The position numbers and the translations under genes were made by a program. Below, in pieces: positions 16,370 to 23,686 of a stretch of 38,577 bases of DNA. Below the pieces are notes generated by a model that was given only the letters and a program-made list of their open reading frames with translations, did not search any database and had not been told where the DNA came from. Position 1 is the stretch's first letter; every line of letters begins with the position of its first letter. This DNA comes from an uncultured Bacillota bacterium (GTDB taxonomy: Bacteria > Bacillota_I > Bacilli_A > RF39 > UBA660): the NCBI GenBank assembly GCA_947650795.1, contig CANSWR010000009.1:1-38577 (forward strand), in the 5' to 3' direction.

Positions 16370-16978
16370 TTAATGTTTATCATTTATATTATAACCTGTA
16401 ATTTTGTTAGCTGTTAAATAATTATAAAAAATCTTCATAATCATATGGTCAAATGTCATGTGTAAATCTTCTGATATTTGCATATCCATTTCATCTACGT
16501 GCATTTTATAATCTGCCATTTCTTTTAATTTCCCACCAGAATAGCCTGTTATACCTAAAACTTTTGCACCTACTTCTTTTGCATATTCTGCTGCATTTAA
16601 AACATTTTTTGAATTTCCACTTCCAGATATTCCTATAAATAAATCATTTTTTGTTATTTTATTTATTAATGGAAATCTAAATATTTCTTCATATCCTATA
16701 TCATTAGCAACTGCCATCATCGTTGAAACGTTATCATTCAAACAATAAAAATTAAACTTTTTGTCAGTGTATTCGCTTATACCTTTGTTAAAATCATTTT
16801 GCATATGACTGGCAGTAGATGCCGAACCGCCATTGCCACACACATAAATAGTTCCACCATTTTCATAAGTATTCATTATAGCATTCATAGCTTCATTAAT
16901 TTCATCTAAGTTAAAATTCTTTATACAGTTAATTTCTCTTTCATAATATTCTTTTATAGCTTTTTTAAAATCTATCAT
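16370..16978 (-). CDS. gmhA: sedoheptulose-7-phosphate isomerase (GmhA-like SIS protein)
   Basis: This SIS-domain isomerase converts sedoheptulose 7-phosphate to D-glycero-D-manno-heptose 7-phosphate, the first step of nucleotide-heptose synthesis, in the cytoplasm. It shows the substrate-binding NGGSASTASHMQNDFNKG segment (about 49-66), a second phosphate loop ISGSGNSKNVLNAAEYA (about 115-131) and the C-terminal region ISEDLHMTFDHMI with the conserved E and H. Its 202 residues are normal for GmhA. AAGGAG lies before the ATG. It is the last gene of the heptose operon, 15 bases after the HddC-GmhB fusion. DiaA-like SIS proteins are similar in sequence, but the neighbours make GmhA by far the better call. 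Confidence 0.92.
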   Translation of the reverse strand: MIDFKKAIKEYYEREINCIKNFNLDEINEAMNAIMNTYENGGTIYVCGNGGSASTASHMQNDFNKGISEYTDKKFNFYCLNDNVSTMMAVANDIGYEEIFRFPLINKITKNDLFIGISGSGNSKNVLNAAEYAKEVGAKVLGITGYSGGKLKEMADYKMHVDEMDMQISEDLHMTFDHMIMKIFYNYLTANKITGYNINDKH

Positions 16979-16993
16979 TTTTTCTCCTTATTT

Positions 16994-18304
16994 TTATATA
17001 TTCATTTTTAAACATTTTTGTACTGCTTCATATATATCTTGTGCTACATCAGTAGGTGTTATATTATATTTATTATCATTTCCTTTTTCTCCAGTCATCA
17101 CTAAAACAGATTTCATGTTAGCGTTTTCAGCTAACTTAATATCTAAAGTGCTATCTCCAATCATAACCGATTTTTTGATATCTATATTAAAGTCAGCTGC
17201 TGCTTTCAAAACCATTCCAATTTCAGGTTTTCTACAATCACATTTTTTCTTTAATTCTGGAACTTCTCCTTTAAAACCTTTATCTGGGTGATGAGGACAA
17301 AAATATAATCCATCTATATATGCACCTTCATTTCCTAACAAAGTTTCTAATCTTTTGTTTATTTCTTCCATTTCTTTAAAAGTACATTCTCCTCTTGCTA
17401 TTACTGGTTGATTTGTTATTACTATACAAAGATAGTCACTATTATTAATTAATTTTATTGCCTTAGCAGCGTTCTTTAATAATTTCAATTGTTCTTTTTT
17501 ATTTAAGAATCCAACTAATTCATTTATAGTCCCATCTCTATCTAGAAAAATACATTTTTGTTTGTTTTCTAAATTTCGATTAACACATATTCCTTTTTCA
17601 AAATCTCTATTTACAGATTCATATCGTTCTGGAGTTCCCATATCTTTAACATATTCAGTAGATTTATATGAATAAATTTTGTCTCCAAATTCTAACATCT
17701 TAGCAATTACTCCGTGTTCAAGTCCAACTTTTTTTGGTTCTAAAATATATTCAAATATTTTTGTCGAAAAAATATAAATTCCTGAATTTACTAAATTTTT
17801 GTAATCGTAATCTCTAATATTATTTTTAGAATCAAATTTAATAACTTTATTATTCTTATCAACTAATACTAAGTCACTATCATAAGGATGTGAATTAGGA
17901 TGCGTTAGAAGAGTTGCATCTGATTGATTTTCTTTATGAAAATTAATTATTTTATTAAAATCTACACTTAGAAAAACATCTCCAAATATTAATATAAAAT
18001 CTTCTTTTATTTTTTCTTTTAAATAGAATAAACTTCCTGCTGTTCCTAAAGGATTTTCCGGAGACTCTTCTATATAACTGATTTTAATGCCATGTTTTTC
18101 TCCAGATCCAAAATAACTTTTTATTTTCTCTCCAAGATATCCAATTATAATTATAATTTCATCTATATTTGATTTTTTTAAACACTCTATTTGGTGTTCT
18201 AAAATAGGAGCACCTCCCACCATTAACATTGGTTTTGGGATTTCATCCTGGGTTACCGAAGAAATACGCGTTCCTTTTCCCCCTGCTTGAATTACTGCCT
18301 TCAT
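16994..18304 (-). CDS. hddC-gmhB: HddC-GmhB fusion: heptose-1-P guanylyltransferase plus heptose bisphosphate 7-phosphatase
   Basis: The 436-residue chain carries two steps of the pathway. Residues 1 to about 235 are a sugar-nucleotide transferase (MKAVIQAGGKGTR, IPKPMLMVGG, FGDVFLSVDF), matching HddC, which makes GDP-heptose from heptose 1-phosphate. Residues about 248-436 are a HAD phosphatase of the GmhB type: FLDRDGTIN, VITNQP, the zinc loop CPHHP...CDCRKP, and MIGDST. GmhB removes the 7-phosphate before the HddC step. The two are separate proteins in the classical Aneurinibacillus and Campylobacter pathways. TTG at 18310 is in frame, but ATG at 18304 has the better spacing from AAAGGA and gives the family start. 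Donor choice (GDP) is inferred from the linked HddA kinase. Confidence 0.9.
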   Translation of the reverse strand: MKAVIQAGGKGTRISSVTQDEIPKPMLMVGGAPILEHQIECLKKSNIDEIIIIIGYLGEKIKSYFGSGEKHGIKISYIEESPENPLGTAGSLFYLKEKIKEDFILIFGDVFLSVDFNKIINFHKENQSDATLLTHPNSHPYDSDLVLVDKNNKVIKFDSKNNIRDYDYKNLVNSGIYIFSTKIFEYILEPKKVGLEHGVIAKMLEFGDKIYSYKSTEYVKDMGTPERYESVNRDFEKGICVNRNLENKQKCIFLDRDGTINELVGFLNKKEQLKLLKNAAKAIKLINNSDYLCIVITNQPVIARGECTFKEMEEINKRLETLLGNEGAYIDGLYFCPHHPDKGFKGEVPELKKKCDCRKPEIGMVLKAAADFNIDIKKSVMIGDSTLDIKLAENANMKSVLVMTGEKGNDNKYNITPTDVAQDIYEAVQKCLKMNI

Positions 18305-18318
18305 TTCCAATTTCCTTT

Positions 18319-19260
18319 CTAATTATTTTTAATATATTTTACAGTTTCTCTTACTGCGTCATCAGAACTGTAAGAAGCTTTCCAACCTATATTATGAATT
18401 TTTGTTAAATCAAATTGGAATTTAGGAACATCACCTTTCCAACCTATATTTCCTCCAGTATAATTGTATTTAACATCGGTATATCCTAATTCTTCACATA
18501 CTATATTTGCTATTGTTGTTACATTAGTAGAACTTTCTACTCCTATATTGTACACTTCTATTCCTGATGGAATATCTTTTGTCATCATAAATATTGCATC
18601 TATAAGATCTAGAACATAAACATAAGGTTTTGTTTGTGTTCCATCTCCCAATATTTCTAATTCATTAGGATTATTTTCTAATTTCTTTTTAAAATCAAAT
18701 ATTACTCCATGAGTTAAATTTGGCCCTATTACATTGGGAAATCTAAATATCAAAGTATTAAAATTATTCATATGAGTATACGAAGAAATAAAAGACTCAC
18801 TCGCAAATTTTGCACCACCATAATATGAGATTGGTTTCAATCCTCCCAAATCTTCTGTCATTAAAATTCCTTTTTCATCTCCATAAATTGCTGAAGTTGA
18901 AGAAAAGAATAAATTCTTTATATTTTTTCTTCTCATCAGTTCTAATACACTTAATGTAGTTAAAAAAGTGTCTTCAAAATCCACTTTAGGATTTTTTCCT
19001 CCTTTTTGTATATCAGAATTAGCTGCTAAATGATAAACAATATCTATTTCTTCATCCTTTAACAATTCACAAAATTCTTCTACTTTATCAATATCAGTTT
19101 TATAAAATTTGTATTTAGGATTATTTAGAAATTTATCAACTCTTTCTTGTGTTCCTAAAGTAAAATTGTCTGCTGCTATTACTTCATAGTCTTCTTTTAA
19201 TAATCTTTCTACTAAATGTGACCCTATAAAACCTGCTCCACCTGTTACTAATGCTTTCAA
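18319..19260 (-). CDS. NAD-dependent sugar epimerase/dehydratase (SDR, GalE-like)
   Basis: This extended SDR enzyme would act on a nucleotide sugar in the cytoplasm. It has the Rossmann motif TGGAGFIGS (about 6-14), HLAANS (about 80), the catalytic YYGGAK (Y-x3-K, about 147-152) and a preceding SSTSAIYGD serine segment. At 313 residues it is full length. SDRs of this subgroup occur with heptose genes, and it may modify GDP-heptose, but UDP-hexose epimerization cannot be excluded. ATG at 19266 lies only one base after AGGAGG (19268-19273), whereas TTG at 19260 has a 7-base spacing and gives MKALVTGG, so the TTG is chosen. It sits between hddA and hddC-gmhB. Confidence 0.85.
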   Translation of the reverse strand: MKALVTGGAGFIGSHLVERLLKEDYEVIAADNFTLGTQERVDKFLNNPKYKFYKTDIDKVEEFCELLKDEEIDIVYHLAANSDIQKGGKNPKVDFEDTFLTTLSVLELMRRKNIKNLFFSSTSAIYGDEKGILMTEDLGGLKPISYYGGAKFASESFISSYTHMNNFNTLIFRFPNVIGPNLTHGVIFDFKKKLENNPNELEILGDGTQTKPYVYVLDLIDAIFMMTKDIPSGIEVYNIGVESSTNVTTIANIVCEELGYTDVKYNYTGGNIGWKGDVPKFQFDLTKIHNIGWKASYSSDDAVRETVKYIKNN

Positions 19261-19272
19261 ATTCATTCCTCC

Positions 19273-20250
19273 TTAATTCACAAATATTACTGTAGTTCCT
19301 TGATGATCAAACTTGAATTCCATTTCTGGTAAATCTTTCATTGCATTTCTGAATTTTTCTTGATTTTTCTCTGGAACATAAAATAGAAAAAAACCACTTC
19401 CTCCTGCTCCTAATATTTTTCCTCCAGTTGCTCCATTTTTAATTGCTTTTTCATACCATTCATCAAATTGAGGATTAGATATTCCATTAGCTAAAGTCTT
19501 TTTTATTTTCCAATTTTCATCAAGCGACTTTCCTACAAAGTCTATATTATCATGTTCAAGTTCGTATTTGAGTTCGCGAGTTAAATCTACTATTCTTTTT
19601 TGACCATTTTCTTTATCTATAGCTGAAACCATATTTTTAGTTTGTTCTTTTAATATTTCTGAAGCACTATGTTCTCCTCCAACATAAAGCATAATTAAAT
19701 TTTTTTCTAATTGTTTGTAAGATTCTTTACTCATAAGTATGGGCTCAACAAATACAGAACCATCTTTATTAAATTGATAATAATTAAGACCACCAAACGC
19801 AGCTGCATATTGATCTTGTTTTCCTATAGGATTTCCTAATTTTTTTATTTCCATGTCACAAGCTGCTTCTGCTATTTCTGCATCAGATATATATTCTCTT
19901 TTATAACACTTTAAATTTTTTAAAAGTCCTACAGTAAAGCTACTTGAAGAACCTAGTCCTGTTCCTTGTGGAACATCTGCTATTGAAGTTATCTCTAATC
20001 CTTCTAATCCTTCCTGTTTCAAACATTCTCTAAAAATTGCATGTTCAATATCTTCTAAATTTTTGACAGTTTCTGTTTTTGAATATTTTAAAACAGTTTT
20101 TTGTTTATCAAATGATGGATGGGAAGTTATATACATATATTTTTTAATCGTAGTGCTAATTACACAACCACCATTTTTTTCATAAAAAGCTGGTAAATCA
20201 CTTCCTCCACCACATAAACTTACCCTAAAAGGTGTTTTAGTTATGACCAT
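19273..20250 (-). CDS. hddA: D-glycero-alpha-D-manno-heptose-7-phosphate kinase (GHMP family)
   Basis: This kinase phosphorylates heptose 7-phosphate at C1 to give the alpha-1,7-bisphosphate, the step that commits to the GDP rather than the ADP heptose route. GHMP motifs are visible: an N-terminal TPFRVSLCGGGSDLPAFY (about 4-21), the ATP loop PQGTGLGSSSSFTVG (about 93-107) and the C-terminal GGKILGAGGSGFFLF (about 275-289). The length of 325 residues fits. An in-frame ATG at 20283 exists, but ATG 20250 has AAGGAGG five bases before it and gives the family N-terminus MVITKTPFRVS. It is the first gene of the operon. Confidence 0.92.
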   Translation of the reverse strand: MVITKTPFRVSLCGGGSDLPAFYEKNGGCVISTTIKKYMYITSHPSFDKQKTVLKYSKTETVKNLEDIEHAIFRECLKQEGLEGLEITSIADVPQGTGLGSSSSFTVGLLKNLKCYKREYISDAEIAEAACDMEIKKLGNPIGKQDQYAAAFGGLNYYQFNKDGSVFVEPILMSKESYKQLEKNLIMLYVGGEHSASEILKEQTKNMVSAIDKENGQKRIVDLTRELKYELEHDNIDFVGKSLDENWKIKKTLANGISNPQFDEWYEKAIKNGATGGKILGAGGSGFFLFYVPEKNQEKFRNAMKDLPEMEFKFDHQGTTVIFVN

Positions 20251-20313
20251 ATTATCCTCCTTATCATAAACTAATAACAACATATTTCATAAATACGCTT
20301 TGTTATTAATTTT

Positions 20314-20342
20314 ATTATACCTAATAAATTTATATTTTTCAA
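20314..20342 (-). promoter_or_regulatory. promoter of the heptose operon (hddA-SDR-hddC/gmhB-gmhA)
   Basis: On the minus strand, TTGAAA (20342-20337) and a consensus TATAAT (20319-20314) have exactly 17 bases between them, 64 bases before the hddA ATG. This is one of the best promoter matches in the window. Confidence 0.75.
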
Positions 20343-20516
20343 TTTAAAAAATTAAGTTTATTTTTCTCGAGTAGTCGTATCGCTGCTATTTATAGCCGTT
20401 TTAATATTATTTTTCTTTTATTTTAGGGGGTTCATAAAAATATATTATAATTATTATTACTAAAAATTAAGAAAAAGTGAACAATTTCACAATGTCATTA
20501 ATTTAAGAAATTCAAT

Positions 20517-20545
20517 CTGAAAAAGGTTGTATTTTTTGATATACT
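20517..20545 (+). promoter_or_regulatory. plus-strand promoter of a gene broken by ISL3
   Basis: CTGAAA (20517-20522) and an extended TGA-TATACT (-10 at 20540-20545) have a 17-base spacing and precede the short ORF at 20569 on the plus strand. Confidence 0.4.
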
Positions 20546-20568
20546 AAAATTAGAAGAAAGAGATAAAA

Positions 20569-20661
20569 ATGAAATATAAGATTTATAATATAGATAAAAA
20601 ATATAAAGAAATTAATGATGAAAGTATATATAATAAAATGGTTCTTCCCCAAGTTAGTTGA
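20569..20661 (+). pseudogene. 5' fragment of a gene truncated by the ISL3 remnant
   Basis: An ATG at 20569 opens MKYKIYNIDKKYKEINDESI and runs straight into the left inverted repeat of the ISL3 remnant (from 20642), where it stops after five codons. A plausible plus-strand promoter lies just upstream. The ribosome site is weak. The rest of the gene is not visible beyond the right end of the remnant, so a deletion accompanied or followed the insertion. The product cannot be named from about 24 residues. Confidence 0.35.
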
Positions 20662-21594
20662 ATGTATAAAAGAAGAATGATATACTTGTAAAGATAATAA
20701 GAGGTTTTAATGAATTTTGAAGAATTATTAAAAGAGTTAGATAAGGATTTACTAGTAATAGACATACAAAAAAAGAAAATACAATATATATAAAATGTGA
20801 AGTGAAAACAAGTCAAATGATTTGCAATACAAAATAATAAAGTAAAGTTATTAATTGTTGTAAGAAAATTCTTTTGCTTAAATTCAAACTGTGACCATAA
20901 AACATTTGGTGAAAAGTTGAATTTTGTATAAACAAAATCAGTTAAAACAAATAGATTAATAGAATATATAAAACATATAGGATTAATAGATAGTTCTAAG
21001 GATGCAGTAAGAACATTAGGAGAATCGGGAGTAAAAATTTCTAGTAGTACAGTATTAAGAATCACAAGATAAAGTTGACACTGCAAATCGAAAATGGAAA
21101 GTAATTCAAGAAGCAAAAGAATTATATAAAGAAGGAAATACAAAAAGTGATGTTGCAAATACTTATGGATATGGAATAATAAGAGAAACATTAAATACAT
21201 ATTTGTCTTTAAACAAACCATCAATAAGTGATGATGATATCAAGAATGAAAATCTCAAAAACAATATTACTTTTCTATTTAAATTAAGCAAACTTATTGA
21301 ACTAGAAAAATAGTTTAAAACTGTCATATTTTCTAAAAAGACAGGACAAATATATTATATTTATGGATAGAAAAAGCAAAATTATTGAATATCATAGAAT
21401 TAAATAGTTTTATTAATTTTATTGAAAGTGATATATGTGCAATTAAAAACGCCATTATATATGATTATAGTAATGGGATAACAGAAGGTTTTAACAACAA
21501 AACAAAAGTTTTAAAAAGACAGATGTATGGTCGCTTCAGTTTTGACCTACTCCGTCTTAAAATATTAGCATAATTCAACTAACTTGGGGAAGAA
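20642..21594 (+). mobile_element. degenerate ISL3-family insertion sequence
   Basis: Identical 22-bp inverted repeats (20642-20663 and 21573-21594; outer part TTCTTCCCCAAGTTAG) bound a 953-bp element. The plus strand carries pieces of an ISL3 transposase in different frames. Normal ISL3 elements are about 1.3-1.5 kb, so roughly a third is missing. No 8-bp target duplication is visible in the flanks. Confidence 0.8.
20710..21573 (+). pseudogene. ISL3-family transposase, frameshifted and internally deleted
   Basis: Piecing frames together gives the family's order. It starts MNFEELLKELDKDLLVID; then a degraded zinc-finger region; then residues readable as NRLIEYIKHIGLIDSS and AVRTLGESGVKISSSTVLRI (20950-21065), the HTH that follows the zinc finger in ISL3 transposases. 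A gap follows where most of the DDE domain should be. The C-terminus is IYDYSNGITEGFNNKTKVLK, then RQMYGRFSFDLLRLKILA-stop (21455-21573), which is diagnostic of ISL3. At least three frame changes and a large deletion make it inactive. The right piece could be read as an ORF from 21385 but is only a fragment. Confidence 0.8.
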
Positions 21595-21695
21595 TCACTT
21601 TCTCGATATATCCGGTTATTAAACATTTTCATTATAACCTCTAAAACCTTGATTATTATAGCTGAATTTTCACAAAATTTTTGTACTTTTTTGTT

Positions 21696-23573
21696 TTACT
21701 TTTCTGAAGAAATATTTTTTATTTTATCATCCAAAGTTTTATAGTTAAAGTCTATTTTTTCATTTAGAATATAGTCTCTATATTCTAGATCAGCATCTAT
21801 TCTTGCTCTTAGTCTAGAATAGAAAGGCCTTAAGAAAAATTTTATAATCTTTTTTAGAAATGAAGATTTCTTATTATTTATAATATTATTAGAAAAAGCT
21901 TCATTAAAGTATGATATGTTATAAAATTTTATTTCATTATTTAATTTTATTAATTTTTCTATAAACCTTGATTTTTCCGCTAACAATTCCTCTTTATTAT
22001 GACAGTATTTAATAATATCTTTTCTACCTTGAATATATTCTAATTCGTCTCTTGTAGGTTCATAATTTAAATAGTTCCTTACTTGATTATTCATAACCTT
22101 TATATGAGACGCATGAATCTTTTCTTCGTTATTTCCACTTGATGTAAGAGATATGTTACTTGATCTATACATTAGTAAAATTTCGTCTAAATTTGAAATA
22201 GGAAAATAATTAATACATCTACTCCAAAGCTCATAATCCTCGGTAAAATAATTGTGATCATATTTTAAATTATATTTATCCATAAATTCTTTACGCATCA
22301 TTACTGTTGGATGTATAAATGGCGTTCTAGTTAAAGTAATAATTTTTAGTTTTTCAGGATTTGTTTCTGCTTCTATAATACCAGTATTTTTTCCAAAAAC
22401 TTGAGCTGCCGTTCCACATATGCCCACTTCTTTATGACTTTCTAAAAATTCTACTTGTTTCTTAAACCTTTTTGGTAGAGAAATGTCATCATCATCCATT
22501 CGAGCCAGATATTTTCCTTTTGCATTCTCCATTGCAATATTTAACGATTTTGCTAAACCTAATTTAGAAGCATTTTTTATTATTTTTATTCTTTCATCTT
22601 TAAAATTTAATAACTGACTTTCTATTTCACTTTGGTCTTCAGAATATTCAATAACAAATATTATTTCAAAATTCTTATATGTTTGGTCTAGTATACTATT
22701 AATTGATTCTTTTAAAAATTGATTTTTTTTATAAGCTGTCATTATACAAGAAACTAGAGGTAATTTTGTATTTTTAGCTTCTTTTTGGCAAATTTCTTCC
22801 CAATTAGAGTCGTTTTCTAACCATTCAGGATATATTTCTTGATATTCTATATCATTCCAAAATTTTCTATCACCATAAGCGTGAATTATCTTTGCACACT
22901 CTTTTTCTTTGATCAGTGTTGGATGGCAGCAATATTTTACTATATCTATATTTTCAACATCTATTTTATATTCCTGCAACAGTAAATTTATTATTCCTTG
23001 ATCCATCCATCTCAGCTTTTCTGCATATTTAGTTGTTGCATTAAAACACCACTTAGTCATTTCTTCATAGTTTTCTAATTTATCCGATAAGACTAAAATA
23101 CCTGCATTATAACAAGTTCTTAACATATCATATTTAGGAATTAGTCCATTAAAATTTGTTTCTACAAAGGCATTTGCTGTTGACAAAGTTGCTGCAAAAC
23201 CAGATTTATTTCCATATTCTAGCAATTCTGATATATCTCCTTGTATCAATATATCTACATCATTCCAAATAACATATTGGTATTCTTTTAATAAGTTAAA
23301 ACACTCAAACCTATAAAAAGTTGCCACTGAATATTTTTTTAGAAAAATCGGGGAAATATTAGCTATTGCTTTTATTTCATCAAACTTTTGAAATTTAATA
23401 CTTGTTATTTTATTTAATTTATTTTGATCATCTATTTGCATATTATCATAATAGACTATAATGTCATCCCAAAATTTATTATTATGTCTTACTAATCCTA
23501 TCAATGTATTTGCTAAAGCAAAAACATAATTACCAGTTATTCCAAACACTAATGCTACTTTTTTCTTTTTCAT
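21696..23573 (-). CDS. bifunctional glycosyltransferase: GT8 plus GT2
   Basis: This 625-residue fusion has a GT8 domain at about 1-265 (MKKKKVALVFGITGNYVFAL; metal-binding DxD in IWNDVDILIQGD; CCHP and HAYGDRKFW towards its end). A GT2 domain follows at about 270-500 (VSCIMTAYKKNQFLKESINS; SILDQTYKNFE; DxD-type ARMDDDDISLPKRF; ED-Y region FTEDYELWSR). A basic ~110-residue tail follows. GT8 enzymes retain and GT2 enzymes invert, so the protein could add two different linkages. It has a close paralogue at 27282-29081 with the same architecture. A near-consensus promoter lies directly upstream, between this gene and the IS30 element, so it is transcribed independently. Confidence 0.9.
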   Translation of the reverse strand: MKKKKVALVFGITGNYVFALANTLIGLVRHNNKFWDDIIVYYDNMQIDDQNKLNKITSIKFQKFDEIKAIANISPIFLKKYSVATFYRFECFNLLKEYQYVIWNDVDILIQGDISELLEYGNKSGFAATLSTANAFVETNFNGLIPKYDMLRTCYNAGILVLSDKLENYEEMTKWCFNATTKYAEKLRWMDQGIINLLLQEYKIDVENIDIVKYCCHPTLIKEKECAKIIHAYGDRKFWNDIEYQEIYPEWLENDSNWEEICQKEAKNTKLPLVSCIMTAYKKNQFLKESINSILDQTYKNFEIIFVIEYSEDQSEIESQLLNFKDERIKIIKNASKLGLAKSLNIAMENAKGKYLARMDDDDISLPKRFKKQVEFLESHKEVGICGTAAQVFGKNTGIIEAETNPEKLKIITLTRTPFIHPTVMMRKEFMDKYNLKYDHNYFTEDYELWSRCINYFPISNLDEILLMYRSSNISLTSSGNNEEKIHASHIKVMNNQVRNYLNYEPTRDELEYIQGRKDIIKYCHNKEELLAEKSRFIEKLIKLNNEIKFYNISYFNEAFSNNIINNKKSSFLKKIIKFFLRPFYSRLRARIDADLEYRDYILNEKIDFNYKTLDDKIKNISSEK

Positions 23574-23611
23574 GTTACCTCCCGAATTTCTAGCTTTTGC
23601 ACTATATTTGG

Positions 23612-23640
23612 ATTATAGCATATAACCCCTCCCTGGTCAA
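23612..23640 (-). promoter_or_regulatory. strong promoter of the first GT8-GT2 gene
   Basis: On the minus strand, TTGACC (23640-23635), a 17-base spacer ending in TGC, and consensus TATAAT (23617-23612) form a promoter with an extended -10. It lies downstream of the IS30 copy, so the insertion does not silence the gene. A GGGAGG ribosome site precedes the ATG at 23573. Confidence 0.75.
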
Positions 23641-23686
23641 TATTACAATTATTTGAACGTAGACTTGATATTTCTTCCTGAAGTGT

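Noticed and set aside
20583-21224. 213-codon open frame on the minus strand, hydrophobic product
   Set aside because: It lies antisense to the decayed ISL3 transposase; the hydrophobicity comes from the complement of A-rich codons. No ribosome site or family resemblance.
21385-21573. 62-codon ORF as an independent small gene
   Set aside because: Its sequence is the C-terminus of ISL3 transposases and it ends at the right inverted repeat, so it is only a fragment.
20630-21605. 8-bp target-site duplication around the ISL3 remnant
   Set aside because: The bases flanking the two repeats do not match.
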